From contig JAJKFJ010021523.1 in the NCBI GenBank assembly GCA_027382625.1, positions 62,001 to 126,000 of the forward strand: a DNA stretch of 64,000 nt, read 5' to 3'. A model generated the notes under the pieces. The model ran no database searches, was not told the DNA's origin, and saw only the letters and a program-made list of their open reading frames with translations. Positions 43,326 to 53,989 of the stretch are shown piece by piece. How positions within the stretch are numbered: position 1 is the first letter of the stretch; each line of letters starts with the position of its first letter. This DNA is from Tetmemena sp. SeJ-2015 (lineage: Eukaryota > Ciliophora > Spirotrichea > Sporadotrichida > Oxytrichidae). Made by a program: the position numbers and the translations under genes.

Positions 43326-45498
43326 TCATTCTATTTCATCTTCTATTTCGTCTTCTTAAATTTTTGCCTTGACTATATTTTTGTCACTAGATTGTTTTCG
43401 GCAAGCTCTCATGTGTTGGCTGGCTTTAAACTATTTGAGGTTTCTGAACTGCATTCTCTTTAATTTGAGTTTTAAGAATGAGTTGTTCTTATTTTATGTC
43501 TTACTTCTATTCTTCCTTTTCATCTTCCTCATCATAGTAGTCATACTCCTCTTCCACATCAGGGTGAGTCGATTACTTGGGTTAAACAATCTGCGCGAGC
43601 TCTGCTTATTTGATTTGCGCCTCTTTTTCAGTCTTGACTATAATCTACTCTAGTTTTTAAGATTTGGTAAGAGTCAATTGCATTTTCTTTTTCTCAGGGG
43701 CTGACTCTGATTCCTAAGATATAGAAGAAGCATTTGCAGCCTAAATTAAATTATAAATCGCAGAATCAGAGTGTTCCTAATTAACACTCTTGACAGAGGT
43801 ATGCTAGCATTTTGAACTTGCTCCGGTTGTTTGACAATTTCATATTATATTTCTGAGAGCTCCAGCTTAAAAGGAGAGTCCTTGCTAAAGTGTAGTTTTA
43901 TCAGAACCTCTTGATCACTCTATTCCTTTTTCCTAAAGACAATAATAACAAATGAAATTAAAATACATGAACTCAAAAGAAATGACCAATTTGTCATCCT
44001 TTCTCACTTAAATCTATTTTGTGAAAGTCAACTCGTACTTCTCTATTCCCAAATCGTATGTTCTAAACAAAATATTAGATAACAAGAAATAAATTACTTT
44101 TATCCTTGTGAGATCGATATTCTTAGCAGCTCACTCCTTCTCAAGTTTTGTAACCCAACTTCAAGATTCCAAAAGCCACTTCTTATTAATTTTTATCCTG
44201 CGTGATAGTTAACTCATTCTTTCTTATCTTCCTGTCGAATGAAAGCATGATCTCTTGATTGCTAAAGTCTGGCATACTCTGCGGATTAAAGAAGATAAGC
44301 AGGTCTGAGTCTTAACCTTCAATATGCTCGCTAAATAAGTATGAAGTCTCATGAATGAACTTACAAGACATCTCTAAAGTCGTAAGTGTAGGCACAGTTT
44401 GAGGGGTCGCTGATGAATTTATAAACACTGGGATCGTACTCAGTTTGAATAAGCTCTAAATCTTTTTGTTCCTCTTCTCGTTCTATAAATACCCCTTACT
44501 CCATATTTCTCCATTCTTCCTTGGGTCCTCCTTGATAAAGGGATTGTTCACTATCACCAATTTATGCTCCACATTTGAATCAGTCTTCAAGTATACAAAA
44601 GCTATTATCGAATAAATTCGCCCTCCTTCAAGGCCTAGAGTCAAAGGGTTTTGCTTCTTTTTAGAAATTGGCATCCTGAAATAGATATGCCTCATTACAC
44701 TGGGCTGGAAGTAGTTATCATATAAGTCTTTGTAAGAATTCTAAAAGAGGTCTGCTCTGTCTGTCAACTTGTAGATTTCAAGGTTAAAGTAGTTCAAGAG
44801 CTGGAAAATTTAAGAAATTAAATTTATCACATCAAATTTAGTAAGGTGTCTTGAGATTAGCTATTTTATCGTATCCTCCTAGGAATATAGCTAGAGCCTT
44901 TTCAATTACAGGGATTGAAGGTTCACTTTTACAAGTTGAATAGCCTTTCTGGAGATCTGAATGAGCCTGTTGTTTAAATGTAAGGGCAGAGTCCTATCGC
45001 AGATCACATAGTCATCTCTTATCCTAACTATGATTAATCCCGCTTCTTCTCTATTCAAATCATCACCGTGATCTTCTTCCTCTTACACTATCAGTTGCTT
45101 GATATGATCTGACTTATCCAGTTAATCTGCTCTCATTTGTATCAAACAATCTAGCAGCATTCTATTCGAGTGTAAACTACTCACTACTAGTTCCTGCTCT
45201 CTCATACTTTCCTAAAGATTATTTTGAAGAAACCACTCAACTTTAGTCATCTGGGACTTAGCTATACTAGTCCCTTATGTATATCAGTGTAAGGATTCCT
45301 AGTCAGGTAATCCTTGAGGACTTTTAAACCTATCTTAGCTTGCTCCAAAGTATCGAACACATAGCTGATTACTTCCTTCACTTTAATTTGAATACCACAC
45401 GCTGCGAGGAACACCTTCAATATTCCAAACTGAACAGTGGTGCTTTCACTATTAAGTTTGAATTCTCTTGATAGCAGAACTATTTCCTTAGGTTTCAT
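43326..45498 (-). CDS. Unidentified membrane protein with acidic C-tail
   Basis: Not recognised. ATG 45496-45498 (MKPKEIVLLSREFKLNSEST) starts an alpha/beta-looking N-terminal region (KVFLAACGIQIKVKEVISYV; IGLKVLKDYLTRNP). Then come an acidic helix (KQLIVQEEEDHGDDLNREEA), a middle domain with HKLVIVNNPFIKEDPRKNGE and IWSKGYL, a beta-rich part (YSIIAFVYLKTDSNVEHKL), and one membrane helix near 43950 (WSFLLSSCILISFVIIVF) followed by KK. The cytosolic tail is very acidic and Tyr-containing (VEEEYDYYDEEDEKEE) and ends EDEIEDEIE, TGA 43326-43328. A large soluble domain, one helix and an acidic tail would suit an endomembrane protein; this is inference only. Several introns/IESs break the ORF. Confidence 0.5.
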
Positions 45499-45539
45499 TT
45501 TAATTTAAAATGAAAATTATTTATGACTAGAAAACTCTA

Positions 45540-46400
45540 TACTTAACTTTATTTGATATAATAATTCTAAATAATTTAGGTTTGAAGACGATCTGAATTG
45601 CTTGGACCATTACTTGCAAGAATTATTGCATTGAGGTCTTCTCTTCGAATTGGATCTCCTAGTTGAATCCTATTTTCTACACTTGTTGTTTGACTCTCTC
45701 AATGATTGTCTGTATTGAGATCATGTCTATAAACAAAGGATTAACTTAGAAATTAAATCTTTACCATCGTAGAGCATGTCACTGATTTGTTTGTACCTGA
45801 GTTCGAGCATCTTGCTGAGCATTTAGAAATCTATTGCACTCCTCTCATTCAATCTCTTAATCATTTTTTGGAATCTGTATACGTTGCATTCATAAGTTCT
45901 GTTTACCACCTCAATTGAGAGAACTGTCAAAACTAGTTTCTCAGATTCCTTGAGGTATATTTTGCTAGTTTGCTTATCAAATTACTCTCATCCTCTTCTG
46001 TCCATAAGTCTGCTCTACTCATTTCATTGTAAATAAACTCCACTAGGCATACTCTCTTAGTCAAAAGGCGAGCTCTGATCACTGAGGATTGTTTAAATAG
46101 AGTCTTTAGGTTTAGACAAGCTTGCTAGATGATGTCTAACTTATTTAAGTCCTGATAATTCTCCAAGAACAGTTTCAAAACATCCACACTGTTTAATTTT
46201 TGAGATCTTCTATCTGAGTGCTCCTCTAATTCCTTCTAGCGAGATTCATTAGAGAGCTTTGAGTCTTCCAACTCTTGAGTCTTAAGTTTAAATAAATAAG
46301 TTTCAACATCATCTGCATTTTACTCTTCAAAGCCAGTGCGATCTTATCTTTCTGCTTCTGGATCTTTAAAATATAAGTATAATTTAAATTATCTTGAGTT
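45540..46400 (-). CDS. Coiled-coil segment, possibly 3' part of the EF-hand gene
   Basis: An open stretch rich in charged helix: ADDVETYLFKLKTQELEDSK, then RQKELEEHSDRRSQKLNSVD, LNKLDIIQQACLNLKTLFKQ and MLSKMLELRYKQISDMLYD. A 38-nt intron (45727-45764) leads to MISIQTIIERVKQQVQKIGF. No separate start codon was found. Upstream lies the end of the EF-hand gene with a 10-bp direct repeat in between, so this may be its continuation or an independent gene whose start is hidden by an IES. No TGA in this frame is seen before the neighbour gene at 45498, so the 3' end is uncertain. Confidence 0.4.
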
Positions 46401-46477
46401 ATAAATCAATTTAAAAACATATAAGCATTAAAATTATAAGGTGAAAGTCTATATTATTTATTATAAGTATCTTGAGT
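46390..46477 (-). other. Possible IES, 10-bp pointer TATCTTGAGT
   Basis: Repeats at 46390-46399 and 46468-46477, 78 bp apart, with AT-rich DNA between. The reading frame on the far side is not cleanly restored by this removal alone. Confidence 0.45.
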
Positions 46478-49400
46478 GATAGTTTATCGCTCTCATCACT
46501 AAGTCCTTACTCTTAAGCTGAGAGTTAAGCCAATTAACCTTTAAGGCAATCTACAAAAGCCTTGAAGTCTATTTCATTTTCAGTAGTGATTTTAATCTTC
46601 TCAAACAAAATGTAAACCATATCAATTTTAATAGAGAGAAAGTGAATTCACTTTTTATTTAGGCTTCATACTTGCTTATCTTAAAAATCTGAGCAACAGC
46701 ATGAATGAACTAAGTAAAGGAGAGATTCTGATTAAGTTTCTATAGATTGATTCCATGGATAGCCAGGAAAGATTCCACAGTCTCTCTGGTTGAGTAGATA
46801 ATGACACCCAGCTTTTTCATGATAAGTTCATAAGTAATCTCTTTGCCAAATACTTCGTTTAGGAATTTAAAGAGTTCATTTATTTCGATTCTCTTGTCGT
46901 TGTTCACATCCACCAGAGTCACAAACAAGTCTAACTTCTTGTCGTCTACGTAGGGGTAGAGCTTTCTCAAGTGATTTTTCAAAGCTAGGTTCGGGAGTAC
47001 TCCACCTTACTGCTGATTAAACTAGAGCTCGTCCATTATTCTGTACAAGGGATAGTTTGGTCGCTGCTTTTGAAGCAAATAAAAATCTTAAATTTAAAGC
47101 TCATCAATGACTTCCTTAGTGATTTATTCATTCGAGCGCACCATGAACTTTTGTGTTTGAGGGATTGAAGAATAAATTATTATAAGTCCTGAACACATCT
47201 ATCTGGCAGAATAAGTACGCCATAACTGAATCAATGGTTCTGTTCTGAATCTTCTCAGCCAGAAATTCAAACAGGTCAAGAAGCAAATCGGGCTTTTAAG
47301 AGTGAGGGAAATGAGTGCTTATGATGGAGCAGAATTATTTAGAAGCATCTGGTGACACCTTTCTAAGTTCCTCTAAGTTAAAATTAATACTTACATTTAT
47401 TTTAAATTGTACTTGATGATCTCATTTGTTGGGATGCGTTTGTTAGTGGTTTCTAGCTTGAAGGCGAAGTATTTTATGTATATAGTTACGTTAATCTTTA
47501 AAAAATATTTTAAAATCTTTTTCTGATTAGAGTAGAGCTTCAGGAAGTTTTACAATTCGTCAATCTCTATAGTCTGATTAGAATCAGAGTCCATTTAATT
47601 GAGCAGGAACTGTATTTCAAAGTCTTGAATAATTGGCCTTTAAGATTTCTGGTCAGTTACTCTCGAGTACTGTCGCATGAAGTGTTTGACCAGATGAGCT
47701 TTCAGAACCATGCCTTAAAAATGAAATTTAGCTTGCTGATTGAATTAGATTCCTCTAGATATAACTTCAAAGAACTCAATTTCTTTGGCTTCCTCTAATC
47801 TCTTAGTGATAGTTCTCATTTCCATTTTGAGTGTGTTTTATTCATAGATGTTCAGAAAATCGCAAAACTCGATGGCCTTGAGTTTCTTTTCTACTTGTCT
47901 GGTGGTTGAAATGTTTAGATTCTGCACTCCCATCAAATCATGCATGTAAAGAAATAGCAAATTGCAATCCTCCTTGGAAAGGAACTTGTTGTCCAAGCTA
48001 AATATCTGGCTGAAATTCATCAAAGTTATTTAATAAGTGAATTGAAGAAAAAAATATTTCCTGCTTGTCAATGGGGTAGCCATATCATAATCTTGCAAAA
48101 AGTTCATTCTCTCGAAATTTAATTTTCATTAGCAATACTTGGCCATAAGATTTTTCATGGAAACAGGTGTGCTTGATTATCCTTAAGCCATCAAGATAAT
48201 CTTTCTAAGCAGTCTCTACTTCTGATCTTCTTCAGTCATTTAAACTCCTGACTTGAAACTGTTATTAAGAATTTCACTTTGATCACCTGCTACTTGCTCC
48301 TTGATGCCTCTTTTTGTAAGATATTTGATTTATACCCTAGTGAAGTTTGATATTGCTAAGTATCCTGAGGGAAGAATTAGGTGTAATAGTTTTGTAAGAA
48401 AATGAAGAGATGCTTGTTGAAGATCTTCTCTACACCAAATTTAAACTTCTAACTCACTAACCCATAAATATGCTCATTTACCTAAGCATTGAATTAGAAT
48501 AACCTCTTAAACTCATCATCCATATTCTTTAGGACGAGACTTTCTCAGGATCACCAAGTTTATCTTCACTTGAGTTCTTGGCAAAGTACTCCTGTACATT
48601 TCCAGAGATTGAGGAAATTGGTTTATAATGATTGAAAGGATCTTGAATTCCAGGTTACACACGTAGGGCTTATTTTTAGTGAAGATAAACTAGTTGTACA
48701 AGGAGAGAAGAATCTTCACATTTACATGAGCTCTGAATTCAGTATCTATAAGAGAGTACAGATTTATAAGCTGCTATAGTTGAACTCCCTCTTTCTTCAG
48801 AATAAGTGACAGATCTCTCAGTCTGATGAAATGCTTTTGGGATATCTCACAATTGTAGAGAGCGTTCTTCAGACTTGTTATTTTCTCTATATCTTCAAAA
48901 GCGACAGTAAGCTCGTCATTTAGAGTTGTAGATTTAAAATTGCTCTCAGGATTTCTCTCATCAAGTACCTATTTCTAGCCAATTATTTTGAGTAAGTTTG
49001 GCTTAGTAGGCAGCAGATCAAGCCTCTTGGCTTTCTACTCTGCTGATATCTCTGCCTTATTAACATCAGCAAGCGGATTGTATTAAAGTTAAACGCCTTA
49101 GTTACTCTCCAGTCTGGCATTTTTAATTAGACTATAAAACTCCTACTCTTAAAGCTGCCGTCTCCATTCACATCGAGCTCTTGGATTATCTCCCTCAGAA
49201 CTACATCATCAAACATCAGTGTTTCATAATTTGACAACTGAGACTTCAGTGAGAGAAGAACCTCTTTCAGCTCCATGAGATCGATTCTTTTGTTTCTATT
49301 TATGTCTGCCTATTAGAATAGGAGAGCAGGACTCATCCTCAACTGAAGCATCGCATCATCAAGTATCTTAATATAATTTTGCTTCAAACTTGGATTAGTA

Positions 49401-51585
49401 GACTTTAGACTTTCATTTCTTGTTTATTCTTGCTATATAATGCTGAACACATCAAGAAATTACTCCTTGCTGTACTTTTCGTTATTGCATATATATCCAT
49501 GTAGATTTAAATGTAATTTACATTAAAAGCGTAGATTTTTAGAATTCTAAATATTGCAATAAAAACAAACTCAAGGAGATCTAGATCAAACTCTGGGAAT
49601 AGTTTTAAGATAGACTGAGAAATTTACTGTCTAGTTATAAGTTCGCTTTATTGATTGGTCTAAGACATTTTGTATAGGTTTACAGGAGTAAGATTTTTAG
49701 AGCCAAACTTTTCAAGAATCAGAGCTAGTATTTTGGACTTCTTCCTGGCTATATTTAAATTTTCATAGCCCTCGATTTGGGAGTGAATGTTAACCAAGGA
49801 AATTTTATCAGTCTTGTAAAGTATAAAGATTACATATTAAATTAGGAAATATGAAAAATGAAGTTTAGTAAAATGAGTCAAGAACATTACGGAGATCATC
49901 TTAATCAACATCAACTTGCCCCTATGTTATTAGGAAGCTGTGATAGATTTCTATGATAGATTCTAGAGGCAATAAGCACACCTCCCCTAACACTTAGTTG
50001 AATTGCAAAAATAAATATTTTGCTCGTAGGATATATACTTGGAATTTCCAAATATTTTTTGGATGAATTCTTTAGGGGTAAGCTTCTTATTTTTTATGAT
50101 TTCGCCTAAAACTGATTAACCCTTAAAATAAAGAGTTCTTTAGAGCGTTCTCTGGTATAATCTATTAAGAAGTATTTCTAAGTCTATGATGTCATATTTA
50201 AGACCCTTATTAGGTACCCACTATAAGATTTTTCTGAGGTGGTCTAATTCAATAGAAGGGAAGCAATTAGAAAGTTGCTTGATCAGGTTCCCTAACTTAA
50301 TCATTCCATCCTTATCCTCAGAAGATAGCTTCAAATGATTGATCAAGTGCTTAAAGTATATTCCTTCATTGCACATTTTTTGCACTATGGCTTTGACTTC
50401 CTCTATTTTGTCATTTTGCTAGGTTCTGAACTATTGGCTCTAACCTTTTCTCTTTCCTTCTCTTTGTTTAGTTTCTCTTAGTTATATTAAGGCATGTTTC
50501 TTTGTGAGACCTTATCCAACTTTGAAAATTAGAAGAGGAATTCAGCCTTACTTATAGTGCCATCGCCATCCATATCCATATGGTTTAAGAATATCTGTAC
50601 TTCCTTATCTAAGATAGTCTTTTCAACCAGTCCCTCCCCATAGCCATTGCTAGTTTGATTTATAATTTTGCTCACGAATCTTTAAACTTCACTCAAAGTG
50701 ATTTGCTCGTTAGCATCTATATCTATGGCGTTGAAAAGTTCAACTGGAGATATATCCCTCTCTTTCAGAGTCTCTAGCACTTTTATGATTGAGTATTGAT
50801 CCAAAGACAGGTTCTTATTTTCCTAAGGCTCTATCTCATAATTAAAAGCCCTCATAGTCTTTTGAAGTTCCTCTAGAGTTATCTCACCGGAAAAGTCTTC
50901 ATCCAGTAAAATAAAATTTATAATATGTAAGGCCACAAATCTTGATGCTTGGGAAGTTGTGAAAAGAATTTGCTTCTCAATAAGACTCTGTCTAAAGTAT
51001 TCATTCTCAAGCTTGCCTAATCTCTTCCTGTCTAATCCTCTGAATAACTCTTCTGGAGTAATTTATCTTTTCTTTAGGTCATCACAAAATCACTGACTAG
51101 CTACTTATTCATGAGTGTTTTATCATTTCGAAACTTCCCTACTTCTAATTTTGAGTAAAATTTGAATCTCGAAATCTCAGAAATTTGGTTCTTTGACTTG
51201 AACTATTTTACCCTTACTTAGAGTTTGAGTATTATTTTCTTAGTCTTTATCTTACAAGTGCACCTCGAAACAAACCTTATATTTTTATGATCGCTTGGTT
51301 TAACTGAATAAGCATATCGTATGAGTCAGTATTGAAGTTTTCCATTTTCTTGGACCTCTAATTGCGAACTTAATTTCCTCCAATCTTTTACCTAGGTTAA
51401 CTGGACCCAGCCGTTCCTATATTATCACTTCTTTGATTATAACCGAATGAAGATGTGGTGAGTCGATTGGACTAATTCTATTTAGTGGATGGTCTTGTAG
51501 CCTCACTTTCATTGAATTAATTGGTAGTGTTCTGATTTATATCCCTTTTAAATCCATTTTGTGAAGTGGTTTTATTTCCCTTCAT
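46440..51585 (-). CDS. Large multi-EF-hand protein
   Basis: ATG 51583-51585 (MKGNKTTSQNGFKRDINQNT) opens an Asn/Ser/Thr-rich N-terminus, followed by a long array of EF-hands with canonical 12-residue calcium loops: DEDFSGEITLEE (about 50890), DIDANEQITLSE (50720), DMDGDGTISKAE (50560), DINRNKRIDLME (49290), DVNGDGSF at about 49170 (interrupted), DSDSNQTIEIDE (47590) and DVNNDKRIEINE (46900). Helical spacers of 150-400 residues separate them. Likely a calcium-binding scaffold of about 1600 residues; partners unknown. EF-hand-rich giants are common in ciliates. Many internal frame changes mark IESs and introns, one perhaps only 5 nt long at about 49139-49151. The C-terminal end near 46440 is provisional. 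Confidence 0.65.
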
Positions 51586-51610
51586 TTTTACTATTTAAAT
51601 TTAGAATTTA

Positions 51611-52130
51611 AATGTCAGATTTTATCTATCTAAAAACTTCATATTTGATGTTTTTAATTTCTTCACTAGCTTGAACTTTATGATTTTTGGGCCTTTGCTT
51701 GTTAAGGATAGTTTTTACTTTTCAATGGACCCCTAGAAAGGAATATTTGGGTGGCTGGTTGAGGACAATTTTCATTACACAGTACTAGTTGTGGGGTTGC
51801 TGAATGGAGTGGGCACTCTTACTTTGTAATACCTAGTGTTTACTCAATTCTCGCCTGTCATAGCTGGCTCAATGATGCTTTTAGAACCACTCTTTAGAAT
51901 AAATATATTTAAATTAGTCAGATCTATGGCATTATTCTTGGACTTGATCAGTACCCAGGACTCCTCACTTACATCGGAGGCCTCATCATTTAAAAGCAAA
52001 ATATTTAAATACAATTTGCGTTGGACTTTATACTTTGCTTAGCCATCCGAACAATCCTCATCATACCACACATAATTTAGAAGAAGATAATAATGAATAG
52101 GTGGCATCAGAGAGAGTAGTAGTAGTCTAC
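51611..52130 (+). CDS. EamA/DMT transporter, C-terminal part only
   Basis: Membrane protein of the drug/metabolite transporter type. Read with IESs removed: TSLNFMIFGPLLVKDSFYFS, then GIFGWLVEDNF, helix TVLVVGLLNGVGTLTLQYLV, helix FSPVIAGSMMLLEPLFSQIY, GIILGLDQYPG, helix LLTYIGGLIICVGLYTLLSH and a His/Asn/Glu-rich tail. This order (G-x-GTL, Q, P-x3-L-EP, G-x4-G) is the last four helices of the family; the first about 180 residues (six helices) are absent. Upstream is the start of the EF-hand gene on the other strand and downstream the stop of the AAA gene, so there is no room for the missing half here. No TGA stop was found before the tail runs into non-coding DNA. Either isolated segments of a scrambled gene or a fragment. 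Confidence 0.75.
51894..51917 (+). other. IES in EamA segment, pointer TTAG
   Basis: Repeats at 51894-51897 and 51914-51917. Removing 20 nt joins MMLLEPLF to SQIYGIILGLDQ. Confidence 0.8.
51988..52017 (+). other. IES in EamA segment, pointer ATTT
   Basis: Repeats at 51988-51991 and 52014-52017. Removing 26 nt joins TYIGGLII to CVGLYTLLSHPNN. Confidence 0.75.
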
Positions 52131-52248
52131 ACATATTTATGTATAGTAGTAGAGCTGATCCAATAATAATTTAAACTGTTTAAAATAATCAAAATTAGTC
52201 ACATTAATAAGACTTTACTAATATTACTGTTCTTCATTCACATCATCA

Positions 52249-53878
52249 TCAATTATTGCCTCCGTTGTTCTTGTGCCACACAACGTATTCTTAAATCGTT
52301 TGTTGGCTCACAGAAGGTTTAATACAAATATATATTCATTAGGAAGGTTGGACAGTCTGGAAAGCTTTCTCAAAATCCAATAATAAATAACAGTTATAAT
52401 AAAATTGTAATCCATCTTTGAAACTTTTCTTATTTAATTAGCATGTTGAAGCTGCATTAGTTTACAAGGATCCATCTACCTGATAGGTTCCATAACTGCA
52501 TCCTTTACAAAAGCAGTAAGATCTGCTGAAGGAATAGCCATGAGTGTTCCTTGCTATACTCTCCAAATCTTTCTCAGAAATATTGTGGTCAACTTACACG
52601 AGTAACTTATTTAATTAAAAGCACTTGCTAAAAGATAAACAAAATTATTGTAACTTCTTAATCAATCCGAGTCTCGCAAGTTTGTCAGGGAGGCCTATAT
52701 AGATTCTCTTTGTGAGTCTTCTTAAAGCTGCCTCATCAAGATCAAAGGGTCTGTTTGTAGCGGCAATCACAAGTATTCTAGTTTCTGAGGATCCGACTCC
52801 ATCAAGTTAGATCAGGAACTCAGTTTTTAATCTTCTAGAGGCTTCTTATTCATCACTAGACCTCTTCGTCAGGATAGAATCAACTTCATCTATGAAGATG
52901 ATACTGGGAGACTGAATTGCAGCAAGCGCAAATAAGGTCCTCATAAGTTTCTCACTCTCACCCATCCATTTGGAAACTAAGGTACTCGCGCTAATGCTAA
53001 AGAAGGTGCTTTTGCATTCAGTAGCAACAGCCTTAGCTATCATAGTCTTTCCATTTCCAGGAGGCCCATAAAGCAAGATACCTTTAGTAGGTGCTCTCAA
53101 GCCTGTGAATAAGTCTGGTCTCAACTGAGGATAGATGATATTCTCAACCATAGCCTTCTTAATAGTTTTTAGGCCCTCTATATCATCGAACTTTACGCCA
53201 GGACCGTTATCTATAATAGTCTCTAGAATAGATTTAACCATCGCCTGATCTAGCTTTGCTATCATCTATCTTCTAAGTTCTGGCGGCATGCTCCCATTTT
53301 GCATAACTCTCAGTGACTCTTAGGCCACTGGATTATGGCTATGAGGCTCAGGCTTCAAAATCAAATCTGTAGTTGGCTTGGGTTTAACTTGAGGTTTGTA
53401 AGAATATTACTCGCCAAGATCAGAAAGTGATGAGTGTTTGATCAAGCTGTTAGCATTATTGCTTTTGATAGCAGCTGCAGCTGCTCCAGTTTAAACAGTG
53501 TTCCTTCTCTGTGCACCCTCAACTTGAACTTTGCACTATTCAGCCTTCTTGAGTATCATGCTGAGCTAAGATTTCAAGGCAGTTTGAAAATTTATATCGT
53601 CATCAGTATGTTTAATGAGTTTCATGATTTGCTCTGCTGATTCCACGTAAATCTCTTTGGCCTTGGGATAGTTACCCTGCAAGAAAAATTGTTGAGCCTA
53701 CTTCAACTTTTCATCTATCTTGTCTACTTAGTCTTAGATCCGTTTGCCTTTTTCTTCGGCTGTCTCATACTTAGAGGAACTAGGAAATATACCTCCTATT
53801 CATTTTATTTTGATTGCCATAAAGGAAGTTTAGCATGTCTTTTGCTCTTTTTGGAAATTTTCCCTTTTTTACCCCCAT
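52249..53878 (-). CDS. MIT-AAA ATPase, spastin/fidgetin-like
   Basis: Meiotic-clade AAA ATPase, closest in motifs to spastin, expected to sever microtubules or act on ESCRT-III. The N-terminal MIT-like helical hairpin is at about 53730-53540 ([40 protein letters not shown]). After a basic/Pro linker the AAA core begins [20 protein letters not shown] and [14 protein letters not shown], with Walker A GPPGNGKT, pore loop SKWMGESEK, Walker [32 protein letters not shown], sensor region [15 protein letters not shown], then [19 protein letters not shown] and the family C-terminus [20 protein letters not shown]. Stop TGA 52249-52251. The start at 53876-53878 ([16 protein letters not shown]) is likely but needs an IES before the MIT frame. 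Two IESs are placed in the C-terminal part. Confidence 0.9.
52313..52349 (-). other. IES in AAA ATPase, pointer GAAGGTT
   Basis: Repeats at 52313-52319 and 52343-52349. Removing 30 nt joins [11 protein letters not shown] to VSQQTIQEYVVW, the conserved end of spastin/katanin proteins. Confidence 0.88.
52528..52534 (-). other. Possible 4-nt IES, pointer GAA
   Basis: GAA at 52528-52530 and 52532-52534 with one base between. Removing 4 nt changes GYSFSRSYC into the conserved [14 protein letters not shown]. It could also be a base-call error. Confidence 0.55.
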
Positions 53879-53989
53879 TTCAATTTATAAATTTTGTAAA
53901 TTTCAAGATCCAATCTATCCTTTCTATTCTAATCTCTAAACTCAAGAAATTTCTAGACTGACAATAATTATATGATAGATTTAAAATAA

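Noticed and set aside
43369..43653. + strand hydrophobic ORF of 94 residues
   Set aside because: It is the complement of the very acidic/basic tail of the - strand membrane protein; Leu/Phe runs are antisense of Glu/Lys codons.
53689..53961. + strand hydrophobic ORF of 90 residues
   Set aside because: It is antisense to the N-terminal Lys/Glu-rich MIT region of the AAA ATPase.
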